DNA from: Caldilineaceae bacterium SB0661_bin_34
GTDB taxonomy: Bacteria > Chloroflexota > Anaerolineae > Caldilineales > Caldilineaceae
DNA: 55,110 nucleotides
Direction of reading: 5' to 3'
Assembly (NCBI GenBank): GCA_009841145.1
Contig: VXMJ01000012.1
Location: 1 to 55,110, forward strand
Shown here: positions 24,393-32,613 of the stretch, piece after piece
Numbering within the stretch: position 1 is the stretch's first letter
Layout of the letters: each line of letters begins with the position of its first letter
Made by a program: the position numbers and the translations under genes
The notes under the pieces: model-generated
What the model was told of the DNA's origin: nothing
What the model saw: only the letters and a program-made list of their open reading frames with translations
The model's database searches: none

Positions 24393-25793
24393 TTATGTCC
24401 AATCCTGGGTTGCCACAGTGGACTGCAGGCGACTGCGGACCTCCATGATATCGCGCACCAGTTGCGGTTCGCCTGCAAGGCGCTGCTGCATCTGCCGAAT
24501 TCCGTGGCTGATTGTTTTGTGATCCCTCCCCCCCAATAGTCGGCCTGTGGCCTTGAGGGTCAGCTTCAGGTCCCGGTGCAGTAGATACATCGCGGTCTGG
24601 CGGGCCCGTGAAGTATTGCGGTTGCGGGCTGTACCGACCAGATCCTCGACCCTGATACCATAATTATCTGAAATTACTTTAAGCATCAACTCTGGCTCGA
24701 CCGGTTCCTGTTCAGGTGCCAGCGACTCAATGTGCTGTTCGACCTGAGGCAGCGACAGATCTCCGTTCTGCTGTCTCTGGATCAGGTTGAGGCGGTGCAG
24801 GACTCCTTCGAGTTCGCGGACATTGACGTAGGTCTGGCAAGCGATTGGCTGCAGCAGGTCCAACGTCAGGTCGTAGCCGAACAGCCGCGTCTTGGCTTCC
24901 AGGATCGCAAGCCGAGTTTCGGAGTCGGGGGCTTCGATGTCAACGACCAGTCCACCCTCGAAACGGCTTTGCAGGCGCTGCTCCAGGCCGTGGAGCTGGG
25001 AGGGCGGAGCATCGCTGGTGAGCACCACCTTCTTCCCCGCCGCATAGAGTGCGGCGAAGGTGTGGAACAGCTCTTCCTGGGTCTTTGCCTTGTTGGCCAG
25101 AAACTGAAGGTCGTCGATCAGCAGCAGGTCGACCTCGCGGTAGCGTCGACGGAACCGCTCCATCGCGTCCGCCGACCCTTTCCGGTGTCTAAGGGAGGCG
25201 ACCAGATCGTTGGTGAACTGCTCGCTGGAGCAGAGGCACACGCGCGCCTGCAGGGCCTGTGCCAGATGGCCTATGGCATGCAGCAGGTGGGTTTTGCCCA
25301 GACCGGTGTTGGCATAGATGAACAGCGAGGCGAAATGGCTCGCCTCCAAGTTGACGATTTGCTTGGCAGCCGCACAAACCAAGCTGTTGTGGGGGCCAAT
25401 TACGAGGGAATCGAAGGTGTATGCCGGATTAAGGCGGTTGTCCCCCGCCGACAACGATCCAGCCTGCTCCTCTGCTGGATGGGGTTGCGCGGCCAGCAAT
25501 TCCAAGGGTGTTGCCGGCACCGCGGCGTCGGGCACGGCCGTGTCCAGGATCAGGTGTACGTCGACGTATTCCCCCAGCAGTTGCGCGAGGTGTTCCTTGA
25601 GCCATGGACGCAGTCGGTTGCCCAGCAGATCCCGGGCTACCGAATTGGGTACCAGAAGCTTGAGCTCGCCGTCCTCGTAGGAGAAGAAGCGGCACGGACC
25701 GACGAGGGTGTCGTACTCGCTGGCGGTGAGTTGCAGGGCCAGTGCCGCCTGGGCTCTCTGCCAGGCCTGCTGGGCGTTGTTGCTGGAAACCAT
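24393..25793 (-). CDS. dnaA: Chromosomal replication initiator DnaA
   Basis: 466 residues, normal length. Domain I is at about 8-80 (AWQRAQAALALQLTASEYDT). The AAA+ domain starts at LNPAYTFDSLVIGPHNSLVC. Walker A is ANTGLGKTHLLHAIGH (about 161-176), Walker B is LLLIDDLQFLANK, and the sensor region is VVLTSDAPPSQL. Domain IV has the DnaA-box-binding signature: ARNRNTSRARQTAMYLLHRD and GGRDHKTISHGIRQM. DnaA opens the replication origin and regulates genes. RBS AGGAAGG lies five bases before the ATG. Unlike most genomes, dnaN, recF or rpmH are not next to it; the neighbours are a cell-envelope gene and a sugar operon. Confidence 0.96.
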   Translation of the reverse strand: MVSSNNAQQAWQRAQAALALQLTASEYDTLVGPCRFFSYEDGELKLLVPNSVARDLLGNRLRPWLKEHLAQLLGEYVDVHLILDTAVPDAAVPATPLELLAAQPHPAEEQAGSLSAGDNRLNPAYTFDSLVIGPHNSLVCAAAKQIVNLEASHFASLFIYANTGLGKTHLLHAIGHLAQALQARVCLCSSEQFTNDLVASLRHRKGSADAMERFRRRYREVDLLLIDDLQFLANKAKTQEELFHTFAALYAAGKKVVLTSDAPPSQLHGLEQRLQSRFEGGLVVDIEAPDSETRLAILEAKTRLFGYDLTLDLLQPIACQTYVNVRELEGVLHRLNLIQRQQNGDLSLPQVEQHIESLAPEQEPVEPELMLKVISDNYGIRVEDLVGTARNRNTSRARQTAMYLLHRDLKLTLKATGRLLGGRDHKTISHGIRQMQQRLAGEPQLVRDIMEVRSRLQSTVATQDWT

Positions 25794-26523
25794 CGACCTT
25801 CCTGAGGAAAGCTGCGACTGGTGAGCCTCTGCACATAATCCACTGGCTGCGAATCCGGTTCCGCGACCAGTCAGAAGGGGAGGCTACGGCGCATCAACAG
25901 GTCCCGGCCGGATGCCTGGTGGCGAACTACAACCAGGACGTGCCGACGGTTCTAAAATCAATGGCCCCTTCTGCCTGAGGCTTGCACTGTAGCACAAGGG
26001 ACGCAAGCCGAATCAACAGGTCAAAAGGGTCGCCCGCGCCATCACGAGCCATCCTGCGGCCGGCAGCATCCGGGTGCCAAAACGACGTTAATTTGTCGGC
26101 AACGACAAAAATAACTGTGTGTCAAGCAAACTGCCGGCCGACTGCCGAATCAGGTGCCCCGGCCACCTCGTGTCGGAGATTCGGCATGGATCATTACGCG
26201 AAACATTGATTGCGTGTCCGTACGGCCGTCCATACGGCCGAGTGAAACCATCATGCGGTTGCAGAGCCTGTGCGACCCGGTGCGATGGCCTTCCTGCGCA
26301 CAATCGTTCCCAGGTCTTCCAGCCTTGGCCGGTAGGGGACCCAAACGCCCGGCCCGTGGGACCGTGGGCCGGGCGTTTGGATGTTCAAGGAAAAGTAATT
26401 GTGTTTTAGTGAGCTAAATAAACTGTATTCGGATTTTTCATCCCCACTGCCCAATCCACCCAAATTCGTGGAAAAGGGGGGGCAAGTCGCGACAGGCCGC
26501 GCGGACGATTTGGAACGAGCCGT
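25794..26523. other. 730-bp non-coding region upstream of dnaA
   Basis: No convincing gene is seen on either strand. It holds a direct repeat TACGGCCG at 26221-26228 and 26233-26240, a strong hairpin at 26341-26380, and an AT-rich patch at about 26385-26445. I looked for DnaA boxes (TTATCCACA). Only weak look-alikes are present: GTGGATTA on the minus strand near 25836 (two mismatches to the reverse box) and TTTTCCACG on the minus strand near 26470. A replication origin here is therefore possible but not supported. Confidence 0.5.
26341..26380 (-). terminator. Strong stem-loop beyond the end of the sugar catabolic cluster
   Basis: CCAAACGCCCGGCCC and GGGCCGGGCGTTTGG form a perfect 15-bp stem around a 10-nt loop. 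It lies 144 bp past the stop of the isomerase gene, the last gene of the minus-strand cluster. No U-run follows on either strand, so it may rely on the stem alone or protect the 3' end of the message. The hairpin itself is certain; its role is inferred. Confidence 0.6.
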
Positions 26524-27345
26524 TCACCCGCGCAGCCAGTCCATGATGACTTCGAAGTGCTGCGGCAGCGCGACTTCCGGCTCCTCAATGCCGGGATGCC
26601 AGGCCTTTTCCCACTCGGCACTGTAGGCCCCTTCGTATCCGTTGGATTCCAAAAGGTTCACAATGGCCTGGTTCGGGACATTGCCTTCGCCCATCAGCAC
26701 CAGCCGGAAGGTGCCGTCGTCGCTGTGGGCCGCGTCCTTCAGGTGTACGTGGGCGGTCCGCTCGCCGATGCAGGCCCAGGTTTCCTCAATTGCTTCGCCC
26801 ATGCGCCACGGATGGTGGACATCCCAGACCGCCATGACCCGATCGGAAGAAACCTGATCCAGTACGCGGGCCACGTCCCGGCCCTTGCAGAAGGCATCGT
26901 GCGTCTCCAGCAGAATGGTCACGCCCGCATCGGCCGCGGCCGATGCCAGGCGGTTCAGGCTCTCGGCCACGTTGTTGATGCCGTCCTCCGTCGCCTGGCC
27001 GTCCGCCAGGTTGCCGCCGAAGGTGCGCACAAAGGGGATGTCGAGTTCGCGGGCCATCTCCAGATAGGCCAGCAGATCCTGTTCCATGCGTTCGCGCTCC
27101 GCGCCGTCCGGCATCGTGAAGCGGGTGGAGAGGCCCAGGCCGATGGTCCGGAGCTCGCGCGACTGCATGACCTCCCTGATGCGGGCGCGTCCGGGCGCGT
27201 CCAGGTCCGGAGGAATGATCGTGCCGTCCAGCATGCGGATTTCCAGGCCGCCGTAGCCAATTGCGACGGCGGTGTCAGCCGCCTGCTCCAGGGTCCAGCC
27301 TGGACATCCGAGCGTGCTGAACATTAAACGGGGTTCGCCTGCCAT
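26524..27345 (-). CDS. Sugar phosphate isomerase/epimerase (TIM-barrel)
   Basis: 273 residues from the ATG at 27345, preceded by AAAGGA. The protein has the xylose-isomerase-like TIM-barrel pattern of this broad family: FSTLGCPGWTLEQAADTAV at strand 1, GGLEIRMLDG, the metal-binding acids and histidines in ILLETHDAF, AVWDVHHPWRMGE, HVHLKDAA and YSAEWEKAWHPG. Members isomerise or epimerise sugars or inositols using Mn or Mg in the cytoplasm. It follows a Gfo/Idh/MocA dehydrogenase gene (35 bp gap), a pairing often seen in inositol and rare-sugar pathways. It is the last gene of the cluster. Confidence 0.88.
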   Translation of the reverse strand: MAGEPRLMFSTLGCPGWTLEQAADTAVAIGYGGLEIRMLDGTIIPPDLDAPGRARIREVMQSRELRTIGLGLSTRFTMPDGAERERMEQDLLAYLEMARELDIPFVRTFGGNLADGQATEDGINNVAESLNRLASAAADAGVTILLETHDAFCKGRDVARVLDQVSSDRVMAVWDVHHPWRMGEAIEETWACIGERTAHVHLKDAAHSDDGTFRLVLMGEGNVPNQAIVNLLESNGYEGAYSAEWEKAWHPGIEEPEVALPQHFEVIMDWLRG

Positions 27346-27380
27346 GGGTTGTTTTCCTTTGGGTTTGTACTGTGTGGCGG

Positions 27381-28442
27381 CTAGAACCGCCGGTCGAGCG
27401 GAGCCAGTTCGTGGCAGCGCTCCTGAAGTTGGATGACGCGATGGACGCTTTCGGGGGTGATCTTCAGGTCGGCCCCGTTGCGCAGCGTCTCGAACAGGTC
27501 CCGATAGTACTGGGTGTACACCGGCTCGGTGGTTGCCGGCGGGCTCCAGCTGTATTCCTGCCAGGGGATGACATCGCGGTTGTAGGAGCGGTCGGGCGTG
27601 GGTTCGGTCGTCAGGACCCGCGGTTCCAGGTCCGCCGGATCGAAGGTGGACCACTTGAGTTCGCCCCGGTTTCCCCACAGGCTGTTCCCCTGCAGGCCGC
27701 CTTGCGTGCCCATGACATTCCAAGACTCGCCGGGGTAGACACAGGCGGATGAAATTTCGATATCGATGGTGGGCTGGCCTTCCGCCTTGATCACCACCTT
27801 GACATGGTCGTCGGCGTCGCCCAGGGTCAGGGTACGGTCCAAGACGCAAAACACCTCCGGCTCCTTCGGACCGAACAGCTGCAGGGCCTGGTCGAGATAG
27901 TGGGGACCCGTGTTGTTGAGCGAGCCGCCGCCGAAACGCTGCAGGGTCTGCCAGTCCCAGCGGCGACCGAACCGATTCTCGGTCATGCGAATCTGGACAA
28001 TTCGCCCCAGTACCCCTGAATCGATGATTTCGCGGACCTTGACGAAGTCCGGGTTGTAGCGGCGCTGCTGGAAGATCGACAGGGTGCCCGGGTTCGCGCG
28101 GGACGCCTCCACCATGCGCGTGGCATCCGGCAGGGAATCGGCCATCGGCTTCTCGCACACCACGTGCTTGCCGGCTTCCAGGGCCTGCACCGTGAGATCG
28201 GCGTGCAGGAAACTGGGCAGGGCCACCACGATCAACTCGATGTCGTCGTTGGCGACCAGGTCGCCGAAGTCCGTATGGACGGAACAGCCAAACCGTGCCC
28301 TGGCCTCCTCCCGGCGGGTCTCCTCGCCGTCCACGACGGCGACCACCCGATAGAGATCCGTGAGCGGTGCCAGCAGGTTGGCATGGATGGCCCAGCCACT
28401 GCGGCCGAGTCCGGCGATGGCGGTGCGGATGGGTTGGGGCAT
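27381..28442 (-). CDS. Gfo/Idh/MocA-family NAD(P)-dependent oxidoreductase
   Basis: 353 residues. The Rossmann segment is TAIAGLGRSGWAIHANLLAP. The family lysine motif is VCEKPMADSLPDATRMVEAS, and the C-terminal sheet domain includes GGGSLNNTGPHYLDQALQLFG with the catalytic His/Asp-type residues. These enzymes oxidise or reduce hydroxyl groups on sugars and inositols. It lies between the isomerase gene and the 661-residue unknown protein gene on the same strand. A reaction on a released monosaccharide is likely; the substrate is not readable. Confidence 0.9.
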   Translation of the reverse strand: MPQPIRTAIAGLGRSGWAIHANLLAPLTDLYRVVAVVDGEETRREEARARFGCSVHTDFGDLVANDDIELIVVALPSFLHADLTVQALEAGKHVVCEKPMADSLPDATRMVEASRANPGTLSIFQQRRYNPDFVKVREIIDSGVLGRIVQIRMTENRFGRRWDWQTLQRFGGGSLNNTGPHYLDQALQLFGPKEPEVFCVLDRTLTLGDADDHVKVVIKAEGQPTIDIEISSACVYPGESWNVMGTQGGLQGNSLWGNRGELKWSTFDPADLEPRVLTTEPTPDRSYNRDVIPWQEYSWSPPATTEPVYTQYYRDLFETLRNGADLKITPESVHRVIQLQERCHELAPLDRRF

Positions 28443-28469
28443 GAAGCGGCTCCTATGGTGTGTGGTGTG

Positions 28470-30455
28470 TCAGATGGCGGATGAATGCGTTTGGCGTACG
28501 GTCAGCCGTCCGTCGGCATACGTGGCGATGCCCTTGCCGGTCAACGGCACGCGCCGGATGGTTTCGCCGACGCGCACCGAAACGGGGCCGGGGTTGTCGG
28601 CGGCCTGAACCAGCGCCCATGTGTCCGAACCGGGTTCGCGGGCAAACAGAATGTTGGCTCCGGAGGCCCGGACCTCCGCATCCGCAACCCGCAGCGAGTG
28701 CTCTTCGACGGTGTCCTGCCAGTTGCACTGGGCCGCCAGCGGAGCCGTCAATCCGGTGTCGCCGGCAGGTTGGTTCCGGTGCCGGAAATCCATGAGATCG
28801 ACATCAAGCGAGAAGCTGCCGTCCGGTCCGGAGACGGTAGCCGCCGCCTGGCGCTGTTCACGCAGGTGGGTGCGGGTCCTGGCCGGTGCCACCGTGCATT
28901 CGATGGACAGCTCGGACCACCGGGACCGCACGTCGTCCGCAAGCGGCAGATCGCGCCGCGGGCGCACGGCCAGGAAGAAGATGCAGGCCGGCCGGCCCTT
29001 GTAGAAGGCTCCGGGCCAGGCAAGATCCCAGAACCGCTTCGTGTCCTTGGCGCGGTAGTGGTAGATGTCGCACACCAGGTCGCCGCCGCGCCGGTGGAGT
29101 TCAACGGTGGCCGGCTGCAGCAGGTCCGGCAGATGCAGCGGCTGCAGCAGACACAGGACCCGGTCGGTGCAGACGGTCAGGCGGGAACCAGGCACCACGG
29201 TCAGGGGCAGGTTTCCCGCGGGTTCGTCGTTCACCCACATCGCGGTGACCGCCACCTGCCGCGTCCAGATGAATGCCGTGCGCGAACTGCGGAAGGCGGC
29301 CCGGCCGGCGCGCGGGGCATAGGCTCCCAACACGGCCGTGCCGTGCTGGATGCCAAGGAAGTCGCCCTCGTCCATCAGGTTGCGCGAGTGGGAGCGATCC
29401 GTCGCGTGGTAGAAGTCGCCCAGCCACTTGTCGTCCAGAATGTGCCGGGCGTAGAGGACGCCGCCCGGGGCGTCCCCGGCTCCCTGCAGGTGTCCGATGA
29501 CCGCGTTGCCTTGCGGATGCACGCTGCGGGTTACGGAACCGACGGCAAACCCGGGCTCCAGCGCCGTGTGCATGGCGATTTGTTCGGAGGCCAGAATGCC
29601 TTCCCGCACCTCCCGGCGATCCGGCAAGGCGCGGTACAGCTCACCCAGCCAGCCCGGCAGCAGGCCCGTGTTCAGCCACTTGGCAAACGTCTCCGCCTCC
29701 GGCGGGGTCTCGCCGTCGATGCTTGGCTGGTAGGCGCGCCCGTGCGGCCCGGCCAGCCGACCCGTGGCTCGATGCAGGTGCAGGGCGTAGCTCAATCCCA
29801 GCCGCCAGAGCATCATGTCCGCCAGGACGGCGGTGTCCGGACAGACAACAAGGCTTCTCAGCCTGCCCAGTGCGCGGATGGAAACGGCGGCGTACGTGGG
29901 AGAGTTGAACTCCAGGACATGGCCGGATTCGGCCGTGAACCCGACCCACGCTTCCAATTTGGCGCGCCCTGCGTCCAGAATCTCCGTTCTGCCCAGCAGT
30001 TCCCCGCCCAGGCAACAACACAGCACCGACAGGGCGGTGATGTTGGAGTAGCCCATCCAGACGTCCAGGCGCAGTACTTCCTCCAGGCCCAGCCGGATGG
30101 CGTCAAGTATCCCGGCACGGGTGTCCATCGGCAGCCGGTCCCCGTGCCGGAGCATCATGGGTACGAGATGCTCCAGACAGAAGACCACGGCGTTCAGGTC
30201 CTCGATGCGGTCGTCTTCCGCCATCCACAGAAAATTGCCCGCGTGCACGTCGGTTGGGTTGGTCATCTGGCAGGCCAGGACGGCTGCCAGTATTTCCTGC
30301 GCGAGAACCAGATCCCGGTCCGTGCCGGTGGCCACCAAGTCGCAGGCGAAGCGACAGGAGCGGCGGGTCTCGTGAAACGTGCCGTGCTCCGTGGCATGCG
30401 CCAGCAGGTTCCGCGCCCGATCGAATTCCTTCGGGACCGGCAGAGGGGCTGTCAT
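28470..30455 (-). CDS. Unknown 661-residue protein; candidate polysaccharide lyase-like toroid plus beta-sandwich
   Basis: The ATG at 30455 gives MTAPLPVPKEFDRARNLLAH; longer in-frame starts run into the next gene upstream. No signal peptide is seen. Residues about 10-300 are helical, with pairs of helices and conserved-looking loops: Asn138 in WMGYSNITAL, NSPTY at 184-188, and AGPHGRAY around 235-242. From about 305 the pattern becomes beta-rich with many aromatic and R/H residues (GDFYHATDRSHSRNL, GDFLGIQHGTAVLG), then a C-terminal beta domain. Helical toroid followed by beta-sandwich is the plan of several polysaccharide lyase families. In those families N, H, Y and R residues act in elimination. 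The cluster includes a GH88 enzyme that removes the unsaturated uronic acid such lyases create, and no other lyase is seen. Family identity is not established; this is inference. Confidence 0.6.
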   Translation of the reverse strand: MTAPLPVPKEFDRARNLLAHATEHGTFHETRRSCRFACDLVATGTDRDLVLAQEILAAVLACQMTNPTDVHAGNFLWMAEDDRIEDLNAVVFCLEHLVPMMLRHGDRLPMDTRAGILDAIRLGLEEVLRLDVWMGYSNITALSVLCCCLGGELLGRTEILDAGRAKLEAWVGFTAESGHVLEFNSPTYAAVSIRALGRLRSLVVCPDTAVLADMMLWRLGLSYALHLHRATGRLAGPHGRAYQPSIDGETPPEAETFAKWLNTGLLPGWLGELYRALPDRREVREGILASEQIAMHTALEPGFAVGSVTRSVHPQGNAVIGHLQGAGDAPGGVLYARHILDDKWLGDFYHATDRSHSRNLMDEGDFLGIQHGTAVLGAYAPRAGRAAFRSSRTAFIWTRQVAVTAMWVNDEPAGNLPLTVVPGSRLTVCTDRVLCLLQPLHLPDLLQPATVELHRRGGDLVCDIYHYRAKDTKRFWDLAWPGAFYKGRPACIFFLAVRPRRDLPLADDVRSRWSELSIECTVAPARTRTHLREQRQAAATVSGPDGSFSLDVDLMDFRHRNQPAGDTGLTAPLAAQCNWQDTVEEHSLRVADAEVRASGANILFAREPGSDTWALVQAADNPGPVSVRVGETIRRVPLTGKGIATYADGRLTVRQTHSSAI

Positions 30456-30484
30456 GGGTGTTGACTCGACGGACCTGTGGCCCA

Positions 30485-31501
30485 CTAGATGCGGTCTGCC
30501 TGGGCCTGGGCTGTCAATGCCAGATGCATGGCCTTGAAGCAATGTTCCTGGGACATGGCGGTTTCGGTACGGTTGCGCACGTCGGCCAGGAAGTTGTGGC
30601 CGAAGGTCAGCTGCACGCCGGAGCAGTCCTCGTATCGCGTGGTGGTGGAGTCGGTCACGAACAGATGGTCTCCGCCTGACCGGCCCGCCAAGTCCAGGTT
30701 CTTGCGCACCTCGATGTAGCCTTCGGTACCCACGACGGTGAGTCGGGTGTCGCCCCAGGACGCCAGGCCGGTGGGCGTGAACCAGTCGACCCTGAAGTAG
30801 CCAACGGTGCTCCCGCCCCGCACCAGCATGTCGCCGAAGTCCTCGAATTCCGGCGTATCGGGATGCGCGCGGTTGGCCACCTGCGACTTGACCACGATCG
30901 GATCGGTCTCGCCACTGAATGCAAGGTACTGGTCGCACTGGTGGGCCGCAATGTCGCAGAGGATGCCGCCCGCGGTATCCCGGCGAAAGAACCAGTCGGG
31001 GCGCGTGGGCTTGCGCAGGGAGTGGGGACCGGTGCCCATCAGATGGACAACGTCTCCCACCGCACCCGCCTTGACCAACTCCAGCGCGCGCACGGTGGCC
31101 TTGCTCCCGAACCGCTCGCTGTATGCCACCGAGTAGATGCGGTCGGTCGCGGCCTGAACGTCCCTGACTTCCTGCCACTGGGCCAGGGTGGTCATGCCGG
31201 CCTTGTCGCTCTGCACGTCCTTCCCGTGCCGCATGGCGGCCATGGCGATGCCGGCTCGTTCCGAGGGAATGGCTGCGGTCAGGACCACGTCGATGGCCTC
31301 GTCCTCGTAGATCTCCTGCGCCGTCGCGGCGATCCGGGCATCGGGGTACCGCTGTGCGAAGGGTTCCCGCAACTCGGGTTCCACGGCGTGGACCGCGGCC
31401 ATTTCGGCTCCGGCTTCCACCAGGTGGGCGGCCATGCCGTAGATGTGGTTGTGGTTAAGGCCGATTGCGGCCAGTCTGACGGGGCTTGGCGTAGCAGTCA
31501 T
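30485..31501 (-). CDS. Gfo/Idh/MocA-family oxidoreductase (second copy)
   Basis: 338 residues from the ATG at 31501. The start reads LAAIGLNHNHIYGMAAHLVE, where the usual G-x-G-x-x-G is G-L-N-H-N-H, a variant seen in one branch of this family. The usual E-K-P is replaced by QSDKAGMTT, keeping the lysine. The C-terminal domain has a His-rich substrate segment GGILCDIAAHQCDQYLAFSG. It shares only the general fold with the copy at 27381, so the two probably act on different substrates or steps. It sits between the unknown 661-residue protein and the MetE-like gene. Confidence 0.85.
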   Translation of the reverse strand: MTATPSPVRLAAIGLNHNHIYGMAAHLVEAGAEMAAVHAVEPELREPFAQRYPDARIAATAQEIYEDEAIDVVLTAAIPSERAGIAMAAMRHGKDVQSDKAGMTTLAQWQEVRDVQAATDRIYSVAYSERFGSKATVRALELVKAGAVGDVVHLMGTGPHSLRKPTRPDWFFRRDTAGGILCDIAAHQCDQYLAFSGETDPIVVKSQVANRAHPDTPEFEDFGDMLVRGGSTVGYFRVDWFTPTGLASWGDTRLTVVGTEGYIEVRKNLDLAGRSGGDHLFVTDSTTTRYEDCSGVQLTFGHNFLADVRNRTETAMSQEHCFKAMHLALTAQAQADRI

Positions 31502-31547
31502 GGCTTTTTTCCGGAGGCGGCGTGCGGCTGGTTGCAACGGGGTGGGT

Positions 31548-32555
31548 TCAGGCGGACCGAGTGCCGCAAAACAGGTCGCGGCCGGCAACCAGGGCCTGCA
31601 TCTTGCCGTCGGCCACGTTGCGCGGCAGCATCCAGAACCCGCAGTCGGGATGCACCCAGGCCACCCGTTCCGCGGCCAGGACGGAGACTGCCCGTTCGAT
31701 GCGGGACGCCACCGTGTCGGGGGTTTCGATTTCCAGATCCTTGATGTCGATGACACCGATTCCCAGCGCGATGTCCGGCCGCACGTCCTTGAACACCTCC
31801 AGTTCGTCGTAGCCCCTGCGGGCAAACTCCAGGATCAGCGAACCCACGTGCAGGTTGTTGAGGAACGGCACCATGTCCTCCCAGAAGCCGGCCTGCACCC
31901 TTTGGCCGCCGTAGTTTCCGAAACACAGGTGGAGGGCGCTGTCGTTGGCCACGGCATCCAGCACCAGGTTGATGGGCTCGTGGGCCCAGCTGCAGTCCTG
32001 TGGGTGCCCTGTCAGAGAGGCTTCGTCCACCTGAATCGCATCGGCGTCGATGTCCCGTATGGCGTCTGCCAGAACCATGGCCAGTGCCATGGTTCGGCTC
32101 TGCAGGTCCGGGTAGTGCCGGTCGAAGAGGGTCTGGGCCAGCATGTAGGGAGCGGTGACGGTGAACTTTGTGGGACGCTCCGTGAGTGCCTGCAGGCGGA
32201 GGTAGTCCTGCTCCAGGTTCAAGGTTCCGGCGCCGATGTCGCCGGTCACGACCGCCGCCGGCTGGGCGCGGAACTGCATGTCGGGCCGGCTGTGGAAGGC
32301 CTTCCAGTCGTCCCGGGTCAGGGTCGTGGCCACCCCGGACATGGGGCCGAGGAAGTACTCGATCATCCCGTTGGTTTCCGGGTGGTTGAAGTCGAAGCGG
32401 GACAGCTCGCCGTCCACCAGCAGATCCAGCCCCGCCAGTTCCTGGGTCTTGACGACCACGGCCATGGCATCGCGCAGCGAGTCCCGGCTGGGCGTGGCCT
32501 GCAGCCAGCGGGGCACCGGATAGCTGCCGACGAGGGTGGTCTTGATGGGTGGCAT
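31548..32555 (-). CDS. MetE-like (cobalamin-independent methionine synthase core) protein
   Basis: 335 residues from the ATG at 32555 with AAGGAA upstream. This is the length of a single C-terminal MetE/UROD-like barrel, not the 750 residues of full MetE. The zinc ligands of the family are all present: His209 and Cys211 (LHLCFGNYGG), Glu243 (LILEFARRG) and Cys305 (VHPDCGFWML). The substrate segment IQVDEASLTG also fits. Core-MetE proteins move methyl groups to or from thiols or other acceptors. In this sugar cluster a demethylation or methyl-transfer role on a methylated substrate is conceivable. The acceptor is unknown. Confidence 0.85.
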   Translation of the reverse strand: MPPIKTTLVGSYPVPRWLQATPSRDSLRDAMAVVVKTQELAGLDLLVDGELSRFDFNHPETNGMIEYFLGPMSGVATTLTRDDWKAFHSRPDMQFRAQPAAVVTGDIGAGTLNLEQDYLRLQALTERPTKFTVTAPYMLAQTLFDRHYPDLQSRTMALAMVLADAIRDIDADAIQVDEASLTGHPQDCSWAHEPINLVLDAVANDSALHLCFGNYGGQRVQAGFWEDMVPFLNNLHVGSLILEFARRGYDELEVFKDVRPDIALGIGVIDIKDLEIETPDTVASRIERAVSVLAAERVAWVHPDCGFWMLPRNVADGKMQALVAGRDLFCGTRSA

Positions 32556-32613
32556 GAAGCTGTTCCTTGGCAAATGGGAGACAAAGAAGCCGGCACCGGA
32601 GCCGGACAGGCTG

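Noticed and set aside
25830..25845. DnaA box near the dnaA start
   Set aside because: Two mismatches to the consensus and no cluster; more likely chance.
26221..26240. Direct repeat TACGGCCG as an origin iteron
   Set aside because: Only two short copies; too few to support an origin.
30456..31178. N-terminal extension of the unknown 661-residue protein
   Set aside because: It would overlap the Gfo/Idh/MocA gene completely in another frame; that gene has a clear family match.
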